Positions 17,838-27,313 are shown, counted from the first letter of the stretch. The stretch: DNA of 64,000 nt from Nitrospirillum amazonense (GCF_007828035.1 NZ_VITV01000003.1:434001-498000); one strand, 5' to 3'. The notes: generated by a model not told the origin, from the sequence alone. Translations and numbers: made by a program.

Positions 17838-19082
17838 TTATGACGGAGCGCCGGCCAGGCTGATCTGGTAACGCACCTCAGCCGGCGTCGCCGGCGCGGG
17901 GGTGGGGGTGGGAGCGGCCGCCGGGGCGGCGTCCACCTCGACCAGCACCAGGTCGCGCTGGGCCAGGGCCGTCTTCAGGTGGCCCACGTCGCCCAGCACC
18001 GTCAGGGTGAGCAGGGCCTCGGTGGTCTTGAGCGCGCTGGTGTCCACCTGCGTGACCATGGGCACGCCGGCCAGGCGCCGCCGCACCTCCACCAGGGTGG
18101 TGAGGTCGGTCAGGGGGACGCGCACGGCCACTTGGCCGGACTGGTGGGCGTCCACCACCACGCGGCGCTTCCACCCCTCCTCCACCCGGTCCACCACGGT
18201 GGCCACGGCCAGGCCCAAGGCGGCCGGCAGCGGGGGCGGGGCGGCGGCACCGGCGGCGGGCGCCTGGGTGTCGGCGGCGGTGGGCAGCGGGCGGGGGACG
18301 AAGGCCGACTGCGGCACCGTCTCAGCCGGCGACAGGCCTTCGCCCGGCACAAAGGTGCTGAGCGTCAGCTGATAGCCTTTGGCGGCGTCGCCCTCCAACC
18401 GGGCGACGACGACCTGGCCGGCACCGTGGCGGGCAGCGATGTGGGCCAAAACGGTCGCGTCCGGTGTCAGCGCCGCCTTGGCCGGCAGCTCGTTCTGATC
18501 AGCGGGGTCCGGCGGCACCAGGGCCACGGGCACCAGCCCGTCCACCAGGCCGATCTGCGACCAAGCCTGGCGCCAAGGCCCATCGGTCCACAGCGCGGGT
18601 TCGGCACCCGTGGCATCCACGGGCAGCACCAGGGCGGGCTTGCCGACCATCTCGGCATAGCGCACGCCGTTCTGCTGCAGCAGCTGGCGCACGGCGGTGG
18701 GCCGGAACCGGACAGTGAAGCGGCCGACATAGCGGACGGAGGACGCACGCTCCTGCTCCAGCTCGAAGCCGGCCACCAGGGCCTCCAGCTCGCCTTGGCT
18801 GACGGTCGGGGGTTGGCGGCCGTCGGCGGCCGGGGTCAGCTTGCGGAACAGGCGGGCCAAGGCCTCGCGCTGGGCTTGCAGGATGGCCTGGTCGCGGGCT
18901 TGGTTGGCGTTGCCGGCGGTGACGTCCACATCCACGCCCTGCTCGACAAAGGCCTGTTCCGCGGCGACGCTCCTGCCCGCCTCGGCACGGGCGGTGCCGG
19001 CGAGGGCGCCGGCGGCCAGGGCCAGGAAAAGGGCGCCCCGAAACCCGGTCTGGCGCAAGAGGGGGATGCAGCGGTGCGGCAT
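17838..19082 (-). CDS. Exported DUF2066 protein
   Basis: A 414-residue protein with a signal peptide (GFRGALFLALAAGALAGTARAEA, cleavage near residue 33). The mature N-terminal region (VDVDVTAGNANQARDQAILQ, AQREALARLFRKLTP, FELEQERASSVRYVGRFTVR) is characteristic of the uncharacterised periplasmic DUF2066 family. The C-terminal third has a low-complexity Pro/Ala stretch and a repeated beta-strand pattern. It begins the DUF2066-permease-hdaA unit and is divergent from purM, a neighbourhood seen widely in proteobacteria. Function unknown; location periplasmic. Confidence 0.82.
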   Translation of the reverse strand: MPHRCIPLLRQTGFRGALFLALAAGALAGTARAEAGRSVAAEQAFVEQGVDVDVTAGNANQARDQAILQAQREALARLFRKLTPAADGRQPPTVSQGELEALVAGFELEQERASSVRYVGRFTVRFRPTAVRQLLQQNGVRYAEMVGKPALVLPVDATGAEPALWTDGPWRQAWSQIGLVDGLVPVALVPPDPADQNELPAKAALTPDATVLAHIAARHGAGQVVVARLEGDAAKGYQLTLSTFVPGEGLSPAETVPQSAFVPRPLPTAADTQAPAAGAAAPPPLPAALGLAVATVVDRVEEGWKRRVVVDAHQSGQVAVRVPLTDLTTLVEVRRRLAGVPMVTQVDTSALKTTEALLTLTVLGDVGHLKTALAQRDLVLVEVDAAPAAAPTPTPAPATPAEVRYQISLAGAPS

Positions 19083-19228
19083 TGCAAAGCCTTCCGATAT
19101 TGCTATGTTCGGCCCCGAAACCCGGGCGGGTCATGGAACCGTCTTAAACGGACGGTCGCGGGCGGCGGCCTTGAGCGCAGCCGGCCCTGACGGACGCCCC
19201 TTCTTAGCCCAGGCCCTGCGAGGACGCC

Positions 19229-20296
19229 ATAAGCACCTATTCGTACAAGGACGCCGGTGTCGACATCGACGCGGGCAACGCCCTGGTCGAGGCCATCAAG
19301 CCCCTGGCCAAGTCCACCGCGCGCACCGGTTCCGACGCCGGCCTGGGCGGCTTCGGCGCCCTGTTCGACCTGCGCGCCGCCGGCTTCACCGATCCGCTGC
19401 TGGTCTCCACCACCGACGGCGTCGGCACCAAGCTGAAGGTCGCCATCGACGCCAAGCGCCATGACACGGTCGGCATCGACCTGGTTGCCATGTGCGTGAA
19501 CGATCTGGTGGTGCAGGGAGCCGAGCCCCTGCTGTTCCTGGATTATTTCGCGACCGGAAAGTTGGACGTGGCCGCCGGCCGCGCCATCGTTGCCGGCATC
19601 GCCGAGGGTTGCCGCCAGGCGGGCTGCGCCCTGGTGGGCGGTGAGACGGCCGAGATGCCGGGCATGTACGCCGATGGCGACTATGACCTGGCCGGCTTCT
19701 CCGTGGGTGCCGTGGAACGCAGCCAGGTGCTGACCGGCGCCGGCGTCGCCGCCGGCGACGTGGTGCTGGGCCTGGCGTCCAGCGGCGTGCATTCCAACGG
19801 CTATTCCCTGGTGCGCAAGCTGGTCTCCGTCTCCGGCCTGACTTATGAGGACCAGGCCCCCTTCGCCCCAGGCAAGACCCTGGGCGAGGCGCTGCTGACC
19901 CCCACCCGGATTTATGTGAAGAGCACGCTGGCGGCGGTGCGCGCCGGCCTGGTGAAGGCCATGGCCCACATCACCGGCGGCGGCTTGATCGAGAACATTC
20001 CGCGCGTGCTGCCCGACGGCCTGGGCGTCACCCTGGATGCCACGTCCTGGACCTTGCCGCCGGTGTTCCGTTGGATGGCCGGTGTCGGCAACATCGCCGA
20101 CCTGGAACTGGCCCGCACCTTCAACTGCGGCATCGGCATGGCCGTGGTGGTGCCCGCCGACAAGGCGGATGAGGCGATCTCCGTCCTGACCCAGGGCGGC
20201 GAGACCGTCACCCGCATCGGCCAGGTCGTGCCGGTGGCAGGCGATGCCGCCCATCGCGTCACGGTGACCGGCACGGACAAGGCATGGCACTCCTAA
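19229..20296 (+). CDS. purM: Phosphoribosylformylglycinamidine cyclo-ligase, apparently with AUA start
   Basis: PurM catalyses the ATP-dependent ring closure that makes AIR in purine synthesis. The full N-terminus ([20 protein letters not shown]) is encoded, but the codon where the initiator Met of relatives stands is ATA at 19229-19231. An in-frame TAG lies at 19205, and no ATG, GTG or TTG occurs between it and the internal ATG at 19490, which would delete about 87 conserved residues. A GAGGA site precedes the ATA by four bases. Conserved motifs include [45 protein letters not shown] and [16 protein letters not shown]. With the ATA start the protein has 355 residues, the normal length. It overlaps purN. 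Confidence 0.9.
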   Translation: MSTYSYKDAGVDIDAGNALVEAIKPLAKSTARTGSDAGLGGFGALFDLRAAGFTDPLLVSTTDGVGTKLKVAIDAKRHDTVGIDLVAMCVNDLVVQGAEPLLFLDYFATGKLDVAAGRAIVAGIAEGCRQAGCALVGGETAEMPGMYADGDYDLAGFSVGAVERSQVLTGAGVAAGDVVLGLASSGVHSNGYSLVRKLVSVSGLTYEDQAPFAPGKTLGEALLTPTRIYVKSTLAAVRAGLVKAMAHITGGGLIENIPRVLPDGLGVTLDATSWTLPPVFRWMAGVGNIADLELARTFNCGIGMAVVVPADKADEAISVLTQGGETVTRIGQVVPVAGDAAHRVTVTGTDKAWHS

Positions 20297-20958
20297 ACAG
20301 CGGAACGCCCGGCAGGCTCAAGCTGGGCGTTCTCATTTCCGGCCGGGGCAGCAACCTGCAGGCCCTGCTGAACGCCACCACCGCGCCGGATTTCCCGGCC
20401 ACGGTGGCGTTGGTCCTGTCCAACAAGGCGGATGCGGCGGGTCTGGAGCGGGCGCGGGGCGCCGGCATCCCGGCCCTGGCCCTGCCGCACAAGGACTACG
20501 CCGACAAGCCGGCGTTCGAGCAGGCCATGACCCATGCGCTGGAGGATGCCGGCGTGCAACTGGTCTGCCTGGCCGGCTTCATGCGCCTGCTGTCGCCCTG
20601 GTTCGTGGACCATTGGCGCGACCGGCTGATCAACATCCATCCGTCGCTGCTGCCCGCCTTCCCCGGCATCGATACTCACCAGCGGGCGCTGGACGCCGGC
20701 GTGCGCTTCCACGGCTGCACCGTGCACTATGTGCGCAGCGAGGTGGACAGCGGCCCCATCGTGGCCCAGGCCGCCGTGCCAGTGCAGGCGGACGACACCG
20801 CCGACACCCTGTCGGCCCGCGTCCTGACGGCGGAGCATGAGCTCTATCCTCTGGCCGTGCGCCTCATCGCCGAGGGCCGGGTGAGTGTGGAAGGCAATCG
20901 CGCCGTGCTGAGCGGTCCCTTGCCCCTTCCGGCCATCGCCCTCAACCCCACTGTTTAA
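20284..20958 (+). CDS. purN: Phosphoribosylglycinamide formyltransferase
   Basis: A 224-residue GART enzyme that transfers the formyl group from 10-formyl-THF to GAR in purine synthesis. [16 protein letters not shown] at residues 14-29 binds phosphoribosyl substrate. The catalytic triad region is present as Asn in [20 protein letters not shown], His in [16 protein letters not shown] and Asp in the same segment; [12 protein letters not shown] is the folate loop. The ATG at 20284 lies inside the last 13 bases of purM, so the two are translationally coupled. Its stop codon overlaps the stop of the convergent marR gene. Confidence 0.95.
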   Translation: MALLNSGTPGRLKLGVLISGRGSNLQALLNATTAPDFPATVALVLSNKADAAGLERARGAGIPALALPHKDYADKPAFEQAMTHALEDAGVQLVCLAGFMRLLSPWFVDHWRDRLINIHPSLLPAFPGIDTHQRALDAGVRFHGCTVHYVRSEVDSGPIVAQAAVPVQADDTADTLSARVLTAEHELYPLAVRLIAEGRVSVEGNRAVLSGPLPLPAIALNPTV

Positions 20959-21437
20959 GGCCTGTCCGCGCCCTGCTCCCCACCAGGGGGAGGGCTGCCG
21001 TCCTCCACCCATGCCTTGGCCTGGTCAGCCAAGCGGCGCAGCAGCCGGGCCAGGGTGGCCTTGTCCTCTTCCGTCCAGTCGGCCAGCACCGCCGCGTACA
21101 TGCGACTGCGCGCCCGGCCTATCGCCTCGACCATGGCCTGGCCGGCGGGTGTCACCACGGCCTCGCGCACCCGCGCGTCGGTGGCACCGGCCCGCCGCTC
21201 AACCAAGCCCAGGCTTTCCAGCTTCGCCACCTGCCGGCTGACGGTGGAATGGTCGCGGCCCGCCAGTTCGGCCAGTTCCACCACGCCGAGGGGCCCGCGC
21301 AGGCCGATGCGTACCAGCAGGGGGAACAGCGCCCGGTCCAGCGACACACCGGCCAGGTTCAACAGGTATTGGTCCGGCTGGGGGCGGTTCACCACCCCCA
21401 CCAGATCCATCAGCGCTTCATGCAGCTCGTTCCTCAT
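20955..21437 (-). CDS. MarR-family regulator
   Basis: A 160-residue winged-helix regulator. The ATG at 21437 is chosen because homology-like sequence begins there (MRNELHEALMDLVGVV) and the upstream frame is made of operator DNA. The DNA-binding region shows LGVVELAELAGRDHSTVSRQ followed by VAKLESLGLVERRAGATDAR and a basic wing. It is divergent from an FAD monooxygenase, and the 120 bases between them contain three copies of a near-palindrome, so it very probably represses itself and the monooxygenase until an aromatic or phenolic ligand binds. Confidence 0.88.
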   Translation of the reverse strand: MRNELHEALMDLVGVVNRPQPDQYLLNLAGVSLDRALFPLLVRIGLRGPLGVVELAELAGRDHSTVSRQVAKLESLGLVERRAGATDARVREAVVTPAGQAMVEAIGRARSRMYAAVLADWTEEDKATLARLLRRLADQAKAWVEDGSPPPGGEQGADRP

Positions 21438-21438
21438 G

Positions 21439-21543
21439 TGTGCATTATGCACATTTTCCTTGGCAAGCGTCCAGGGTATCGATATATGTGCATTATACAC
21501 GGATGTCGCGGCTGATCGCGCCCATATCCGTGCATCACGCACA
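21439..21543. promoter_or_regulatory. Three MarR-type operators in the marR-monooxygenase divergent promoter
   Basis: TGTGCATTATGCACA at 21439-21453 is a perfect palindrome touching the marR start codon. TGTGCATTATACAC at 21487-21500 and CGTGCATCACGCACA at 21529-21543 are close variants. Centres are about 48 and 42 bases apart, near four helical turns, so the sites lie on a similar face of the DNA. Binding by the adjacent MarR is inferred. Confidence 0.78.
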
Positions 21544-21558
21544 TAACTGGAGAGTCTC

Positions 21559-23052
21559 ATGACTCGTTTCGATACCGATATCCTGATCGTGGGCGCGGGC
21601 GCCGCCGGCCTGACCCTGGCGCTGGATCTGGCCCGCCGGGGCGTGGATTTCCGCCTGGTGGAGAAGAACGCCGGGCCTTTCCCCGGCTCGCGCGGCAAAG
21701 GCCTGCAGCCCCGCAGTTTGGAGGTGTTCGAGGATCTGGGCGTGCTGGCCGACCTGCAGGCCGTGGGCGGCCCCTACCCCACCGTCCTGACCTACGAAGG
21801 CGGCCAGGTTGTGCGCACCCAGTTGCACGACGTGCAGCCGCCTACCCCGGCGGAGCCCTATGGCAACCCGCTGATGGTACCGCAATTCCAGACGGAGGCG
21901 GTCTTGCGCCGCCATTTGGCGGACTTCGGTCACGCCCCCGCCTTCGCCATGGAGGTGACGGGCTTCGACCAGGACGCCGAGGGCGTCACCGCCCGACTAA
22001 GCACCGCTGAGGGGGAGGTCAGCTTGCGCGCCCGCTACCTGGTGGGCACCGATGGCGGCCGCAGCTTCGTCCGCCACGCGCTGGCCATCGGCTTCCCGGG
22101 GGAGACGCTGCCCTTCCGCGCCGTCATCGGCGACATGCCCATCGCCGGCCTGGGCTTCGACGCCTGGCATCGCTGGCACACCCCCGGCGCCCAGTTGGCG
22201 CTGTGCCCCCTGGCCGGCACCGACCTGTTCCAGGTGGTGGCCCAGGTGCCGGATGAGGTGACCCCCACTCGGGACCTGATCAGCGCCATCGTGCGGGAAC
22301 GCACCGGCCGCGACGACCTGACGGTGGGGGAACCCACCTGGCTGTCCACCCTGCGCGTCAACCTGCGTCTGGCCGACCGCTACCGCGTGGGCCGCGTGTT
22401 CATCGCCGGCGACGCCGCCCATGTGCACCCGCCGACGGGCGGCCAGGGCCTCAACACCAGCGTGCAGGACGCCTATAACCTGGGCTGGAAGCTGGCCGCC
22501 GTGCTGCGGGGGGCGCCTGACGGCCTGTTGGACAGCTATGAGGCGGAGCGCCGGCCCATCGCCGCCCACGTGCTGGGCCTCAGCGGCCGGCTGCTGGGCC
22601 AGATGGGCACGGCAGAGGGGATGCGCCGGGGCCGGGAGACGCGCGAGTTGGACCTGAGCTACCGCGACGGCCCGCTGGGCACCGAAGCCCGGGCCGATCA
22701 CGGGCGGGTGAGGGCGGGAGACCGCGCCCCCGACGCTCCTTGCCAGACGGCGGAGGGTAGCGCCATCCGCCTGTTCGACATCTTCCAAGGTCCGCATCTC
22801 ACCCTGCTGGGTTACGGCATCGACCGGGAGGCTCTGGGCGGCAATTGGCCGGAAAGCGTCAAGGCTGTCACCGTGGCCCCTCAGGGCAGCGACCAGGCGG
22901 CCGACCTGATGGACGACGCCGGCCACGTCGCCCAGGCCTATGACCTCACCCCGGGCACCTGGGTGCTGGTGCGGCCGGACGGCCACATCGCCGCCACCGC
23001 CCGGAACGCCGGCGCCATCCGCGGGTGGCTGCAGGCCACAACCAAGGCGTGA
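21559..23052 (+). CDS. FAD-dependent aromatic-ring monooxygenase
   Basis: A 497-residue flavoprotein of the PheA/TfdB/MhpA class that hydroxylates phenolic or polyketide-like aromatic substrates with NAD(P)H and oxygen. The N-terminal ADP-binding motif ILIVGAGAAGLTLALDLARR is at residues 9-28. SRGKGLQPRSLEVFEDLGVL matches the class. ARYLVGTDGGRSFVRHAL is the second (DG) motif, and VFIAGDAAHVHPPTGGQGLN is the FAD ribityl-binding motif, followed by DAYNLGWKLAAVLRG. The C-terminal thioredoxin-like domain is shortened but present. Substrate unknown. Controlled most likely by the divergent MarR. Confidence 0.9.
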   Translation: MTRFDTDILIVGAGAAGLTLALDLARRGVDFRLVEKNAGPFPGSRGKGLQPRSLEVFEDLGVLADLQAVGGPYPTVLTYEGGQVVRTQLHDVQPPTPAEPYGNPLMVPQFQTEAVLRRHLADFGHAPAFAMEVTGFDQDAEGVTARLSTAEGEVSLRARYLVGTDGGRSFVRHALAIGFPGETLPFRAVIGDMPIAGLGFDAWHRWHTPGAQLALCPLAGTDLFQVVAQVPDEVTPTRDLISAIVRERTGRDDLTVGEPTWLSTLRVNLRLADRYRVGRVFIAGDAAHVHPPTGGQGLNTSVQDAYNLGWKLAAVLRGAPDGLLDSYEAERRPIAAHVLGLSGRLLGQMGTAEGMRRGRETRELDLSYRDGPLGTEARADHGRVRAGDRAPDAPCQTAEGSAIRLFDIFQGPHLTLLGYGIDREALGGNWPESVKAVTVAPQGSDQAADLMDDAGHVAQAYDLTPGTWVLVRPDGHIAATARNAGAIRGWLQATTKA

Positions 23053-23153
23053 CCTGAACCGTTCGGCGAACAACGCGGCCCCTTGCCAGGGGCCCGCGTT
23101 TGCGCATAAACCTTGGGAAACGGGTTTCGTCTCGGGATAAGGGAGGGCAAGAT

Positions 23154-23381
23154 ATGGCCGGTGCTCACAGCGGTGCGGTCGCGGTCAGCGACGCGGTGGT
23201 CAAGGAACATGCCGACGGCTGGCATTCGTTCACCCGCTTCGTGAAGGCGGGCATCATCTCCGTCGTTCTGCTGCTGCTGATGTTCCTGGCGCACTTCGCC
23301 CTGGGCTGGGGCTTCTCCATGTTCCTGATGATCGTCGGCGACATCATCCTGGTCCTGGCCCTGCTGTTGGGCAAGGTCTAG
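23154..23381 (+). CDS. aa3-type cytochrome oxidase subunit IV-like small membrane protein
   Basis: A 75-residue protein with two hydrophobic stretches: residues about 32-50 (IISVVLLLLMFLAHF) and 52-73. The soluble N-terminus VVKEHADGWHSFTRFVKAG fits the small CoxIV-like family of alphaproteobacterial aa3 oxidases, where a short polar start ends in a W..F..F.K motif before the helix. Family members usually have one helix, so the second is slightly unusual. A strong GGAGGG precedes the ATG. No oxidase genes are next to it. A role in respiration is inferred. Confidence 0.6.
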   Translation: MAGAHSGAVAVSDAVVKEHADGWHSFTRFVKAGIISVVLLLLMFLAHFALGWGFSMFLMIVGDIILVLALLLGKV

Positions 23382-23411
23382 CCTTTCCCCCTGGGCCATC
23401 AGGTTGGGCCA

Positions 23412-24335
23412 TCAGGCCGCCTTACCCATCGGCGCCTTCCGCAGTTCGTGCATCACGAAGTCGCGGAAGGCGCCGATGCGTTTTGAGCCTCGCAGCGCCA
23501 CGGCGTAGACCAGATAGGCATCCAGGCGCGGCGCCGGCACCGCCGGCAGAATCCGGATCAGGCCCTGGTCCTGGGCCTTGGCATCCTCGGCGAAGAAACA
23601 GGGCAGCGTGCCGATGCCGAGGCCACTGCGGATGGCGAGATGCACTGCCTGCGCGTCATCGACCGCCAGGGCCGGCTGGCGCCCACCCTCCTCCCCCGCC
23701 CCCGCGCGCAGCAGCCAGTTTCCCTCCGCCGCCAGGGCGGAGCCGGGGGCCGTCAGGCTGTCGCGGTAGGCGATCAGGCGGTGCCCGTCCAAATCCTCCG
23801 GCCGCTGCGGCAGACCGTGGGCCCGGACGTAGTCCGCCGTGGCGTACGCCTGGATGTGGGTGGCGAACAGCGGCCGCTGGATCAAGTCCAGCTGGCTGGG
23901 CGCGCCCATGCGGATGGCGACGTCGGCCTGGCGCAGCGCCAGGTTGGCGTTGCCCTCATCCAACTGCAGCACCACGCGTACGTCCGCATGCCGGTCCTGG
24001 AAGGCCTTCAGCCGGGGCGCCAGCCATTGGGCGAAGGCCGCCGTGGTGCTGATCCGCAGGGTGCCGCCCGCCTGTTCCAGGCTGTCGCTCACCCTCGCCT
24101 CCGCCATCGCCAGGCGGTCGATGACGTCGCGGGCGGTCTGGTACAGCACCTCTCCCTGCTCGGTCAGCACCAGGCCACGGGCATGGCGGTGGAACAGGCG
24201 GGCCTTCAATTGCTGTTCCAGGCTGCTGATCTGCCGGCTGATGGCCGACTGGCTGAGGGCCAGAATCGCGCCGGCATGGGTGAAGCTGCCGGCCTCCGCC
24301 ACCGTGTGGAACACCCGAACCCTGTCCCAATCCAT
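23412..24335 (-). CDS. LysR-family transcriptional regulator
   Basis: A 307-residue LysR regulator. Residues 1-60 form the helix-turn-helix (DWDRVRVFHTVAEAGSFTHA, then AILALSQSAISRQISSLEQQ), followed by the linker helix and a periplasmic-binding-like effector domain starting near LRISTTAAFAQWLAPRLKAF. It faces away from the TPR/glycosyltransferase gene with about 200 bases between, and converges on the CoxIV-like gene. Target not evident; LysR proteins often control the divergent neighbour. Confidence 0.9.
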   Translation of the reverse strand: MDWDRVRVFHTVAEAGSFTHAGAILALSQSAISRQISSLEQQLKARLFHRHARGLVLTEQGEVLYQTARDVIDRLAMAEARVSDSLEQAGGTLRISTTAAFAQWLAPRLKAFQDRHADVRVVLQLDEGNANLALRQADVAIRMGAPSQLDLIQRPLFATHIQAYATADYVRAHGLPQRPEDLDGHRLIAYRDSLTAPGSALAAEGNWLLRAGAGEEGGRQPALAVDDAQAVHLAIRSGLGIGTLPCFFAEDAKAQDQGLIRILPAVPAPRLDAYLVYAVALRGSKRIGAFRDFVMHELRKAPMGKAA

Positions 24336-24531
24336 CTGACCGCCTCCTTGACGCGTGGTCTCGGCCCTCGTTGTGAATAAGGCGCCGTTGATGAAGGGCA
24401 GTGTGGTTTTGGGAACGGCCAGGCGCCATCATATCTGGGTATAGGGGCCTTATCCCAAAGGTCCGCGTGGGCATTGCGCCGCACGGCACCGCGACATATC
24501 AGTTCATCAAATGACTTCAGGGCCCTAAACA

Positions 24532-26958
24532 ATGTCGAACCACCTGCATGCGGCGATCCGGTTTCATCAGGCGGGTCAATTCGCCGAGGCGGAGCAACAC
24601 TATCGTCGCGCCATCGAAACAGGCGACGCCGGGCATGCCCGCAACCTGTTGGGGGTGCTGTATGCCCAAACCGGCCGGGCCGCCGACGGCGTCGCCCTCA
24701 TTGGCCAAGCCATCGCGCTGAACAAGCGGGTGCCGGAATTTCATTCCAACCTGGGAATGGTGCTGCTGGAGGCCGGGGATGCGGCGGGGGCGGTGGCCGC
24801 CTGCCGGCGGGCCCTGCAATTGAATCCCACCATGGCCGATGCCCTGACCAACCTGGGCGCCGCCCTGCTGCGCCTGGACCAAGCCCAGGACGCCGTCGCC
24901 CCGCTCCGCCGCGCCATCAAGGCGAACCCCGGGCGTGTGGAAACGCACCGCAACCTGGGCCTGGCCCTGCTGCGAACCGGCCAGCCGGCCGAGGCGGCCA
25001 CCAGCTTCCGAGACGGCATCGCGCTGAGCCCACACCATGCCGACTGCTGGACCGGCCTGATCACGGCGCTGGAACAGGCCCAATCCGCCGACCTGGGGCC
25101 AGCTTTGGCATCGGCGGTGGCCCATCGCCCGGCGGACGTGCCCTTGCGCCTTAAGTTGACGGCGCACCGGCTGGCGATGGGTGAGATGGCCGCCGCCGAG
25201 GAATTGGCGCGGCAGACCCTCGCGCTCGCCCCCGCGGCCGTCGAGCCGATCGTCATGCTGGCCAATGTCCTGACCGCCCAGAGCCGAAAGTCCGACGCCC
25301 GTCGCGCCTTGAGCGATTGGTTGGGCCGGGGCGACGACACCCCGCCGCAGGCCCTGACCACGCTGGCCGACGCTTTCATGGAACTGGGCGACGATGCCCT
25401 GGCGGAACAGCTTTTCCGGCGCGCCATCGCGCTGGACGCGGGCAGCGGCCAGGCCACGCTGGGGCTGGGCTTGCTGATGCGTCGCCTTGATCGGGCCGAG
25501 GAGGCGCGCACCCTACTGGAACGGTGCGCCCGCGATCTGCCGGATTCCGCCCTGGCACAGGCGGCGTATGGCGACCTGCTGCTGGCCATGGGCCGGCCCG
25601 CCGCCGCCCTGACCCATGTCCGCCGCGCGCAAACCTTGGCGCCGAACGACGCCGGCATCCTTCTGACGCTGGGCAACGCCCTGCGCGACCTTGGGGAAAT
25701 CGATGAGGCGCTGGCGGCATTGACCCAGGCCGTGACCGTCGCGCCAGCGCGGGCGGACATCCATTCCAACCTGGTTTTCACGCGCCTTTTCCATCCCGAC
25801 GTCACCCTGGCCCAGGTCCGGGCCGATCATGTGGCCTGGGCGGACCGGCACGCGCGGCCGGTGCCGCCGCCCCCGGCGCGTCGGCACCCCGGCCAAACCT
25901 GGCGTGTCGGGTTGGTCTCCGGCGATTTCCGCAACCATCCGGTCGGCTATTTCACCATACGGGCGCTGGAAGCCCTGGCCGCCCGGGGAGTGACGCTGAT
26001 CGCCTATGCCAACCAGCGGGTGGAGGACGCGCTGACGCGCCGTGTACAGGCCGTCTGCGTCTGGCGGCCCATCCAGGGCGCGGACGCCCAAACGGTGGCG
26101 CAGCAGGTGCGCGACGACGACATCGACCTGCTGATCGACCTGACCGGCCATATCGCCGGCAACAGGCTGGACGTGTTCGCCCTGCGGCCCGCCACCCGGC
26201 AGGCGACATGGGCCGGCTATATGGCGACGACAGGGCTGCCGCAGATGGACATGATCATCGTCGATCCCCACCATATCCCGGCGGGGGCCGAGGGGTTTTA
26301 TACCGAAAGGGTCGTGCGCATGCCGCACAGCTTCCTCTGCTATGACCCGCCGGCCTTCTTCCCCGCGGTGACGCCATTGCCGGCGCTGCGCAACGGCCAC
26401 GTCACCTTCGGCTGCTTCAACATCGCCGCCAAGATCAACGCCGGCGTCATCGCGTGCTGGTCGCGCATCCTGAACCGGGTGCCGGGGTCCCGGCTGCTGA
26501 TGAAGACGCGGGGCATGGACGAATTGCCGCTGCAGACCCGCATCCTTGCCCAGTTCCGCGAGGACGGCATCGATGCCGCCCGCATCGATTTCATTGGTGC
26601 CACCTCGCCGGCGGAGCATGTCGCCTGCAAGGAACGCGTCGACATCGCGCTGGACCCGTTCCCCTATGCCGGCAGCACGACCACCCTTGAATCGCTATGG
26701 ATGGGCCTGCCCGTGGTGACGCTGACGGGGCAGACCTTTTCGGGCCGCCACTCCACCTGCTTCCTCAGCGTGCTGGGGCTGAGGTCGCTCATGGCGACAA
26801 CCGTGCAGGAGTATGTCGACATCGCCGTTCGGCTGGCCACCAACCTGGACGAGGTCGCCGACCTGCGCCAGCGGCTGCGCCCGGCCATGGCGGCCTCCCC
26901 CCTCTGCGACGCCGACACCTTCGCCGATGACTTCATCCGGCTGATGCGGGGGGCCTGA
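24532..26958 (+). CDS. TPR protein with O-GlcNAc-transferase-like (SPINDLY/OGT) catalytic domain
   Basis: An 808-residue protein. Residues 1-430 consist of roughly a dozen tetratricopeptide repeats (for example VPEFHSNLGMVLLEAGDAAG and ADALTNLGAALLRLDQAQDA). From about residue 455 it has the bacterial GT41 domain: LVSGDFRNHPVGYFT, IDLLIDLTGHIAGNRLDVFA, ATWAGYMATTGLPQMDMIIV, VTFGCFNIAAKINAGVIACW, and LDPFPYAGSTTTLESLWMGL with the HST segment near GRHSTCFLSVLGL. Eukaryotic homologues attach O-GlcNAc (or O-fucose, SPY) to Ser/Thr; bacterial ones modify flagellin, adhesins or other proteins. It stands alone between LysR and csaA, so the acceptor is unknown. No signal peptide. Confidence 0.92.
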   Translation: MSNHLHAAIRFHQAGQFAEAEQHYRRAIETGDAGHARNLLGVLYAQTGRAADGVALIGQAIALNKRVPEFHSNLGMVLLEAGDAAGAVAACRRALQLNPTMADALTNLGAALLRLDQAQDAVAPLRRAIKANPGRVETHRNLGLALLRTGQPAEAATSFRDGIALSPHHADCWTGLITALEQAQSADLGPALASAVAHRPADVPLRLKLTAHRLAMGEMAAAEELARQTLALAPAAVEPIVMLANVLTAQSRKSDARRALSDWLGRGDDTPPQALTTLADAFMELGDDALAEQLFRRAIALDAGSGQATLGLGLLMRRLDRAEEARTLLERCARDLPDSALAQAAYGDLLLAMGRPAAALTHVRRAQTLAPNDAGILLTLGNALRDLGEIDEALAALTQAVTVAPARADIHSNLVFTRLFHPDVTLAQVRADHVAWADRHARPVPPPPARRHPGQTWRVGLVSGDFRNHPVGYFTIRALEALAARGVTLIAYANQRVEDALTRRVQAVCVWRPIQGADAQTVAQQVRDDDIDLLIDLTGHIAGNRLDVFALRPATRQATWAGYMATTGLPQMDMIIVDPHHIPAGAEGFYTERVVRMPHSFLCYDPPAFFPAVTPLPALRNGHVTFGCFNIAAKINAGVIACWSRILNRVPGSRLLMKTRGMDELPLQTRILAQFREDGIDAARIDFIGATSPAEHVACKERVDIALDPFPYAGSTTTLESLWMGLPVVTLTGQTFSGRHSTCFLSVLGLRSLMATTVQEYVDIAVRLATNLDEVADLRQRLRPAMAASPLCDADTFADDFIRLMRGA

Positions 26959-26962
26959 ACCC

Positions 26963-27313
26963 TCAGTAGACCGTCTCGCCCGGCGGCACGGCCGACCACG
27001 GGGTCAGCACGATGACGTTGCCCTCGGCGTTGCGGGCGCCCAGGATCAGAACCTCAGACAGGAAGCCGGCGATGTTGCGCGGCGGGAAATTACAGACGCA
27101 GACCACCTGGGCGCCCACCAGGTCATCGGGGGCGTAGTGCGTGATCTGGGCACTGGACCATTTGATGCCTAGGTCGCCCAGATCCACCGCCACCTTGTAG
27201 GACGGGTTGCGCGCTTTGGGGAAAGGCTGGACCTCCGCCACCCGGCCCACGCGGATGTCCAGGTTCAGGAAATTCGCCACCTCCGCCTGCGGCTTCAGGG
27301 GTGCCACCGCCAT
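26963..27313 (-). CDS. csaA: tRNA-binding domain protein (CsaA)
   Basis: A 116-residue OB-fold protein of the CsaA/MetRS C-terminal type. NFLNLDIRVGRVAEVQPFP is the diagnostic start of the tRNA-binding domain, followed by YKVAVDLGDLGIKWSSAQIT, VCVCNFPPRNIAGFLSEVLI and the C-terminal VVLTPWSAVPPGETVY-like segment. CsaA dimers bind tRNA and have been linked to protein secretion as chaperone-like proteins. It is convergent with the TPR/OGT gene, four bases apart. Confidence 0.92.
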   Translation of the reverse strand: MAVAPLKPQAEVANFLNLDIRVGRVAEVQPFPKARNPSYKVAVDLGDLGIKWSSAQITHYAPDDLVGAQVVCVCNFPPRNIAGFLSEVLILGARNAEGNVIVLTPWSAVPPGETVY

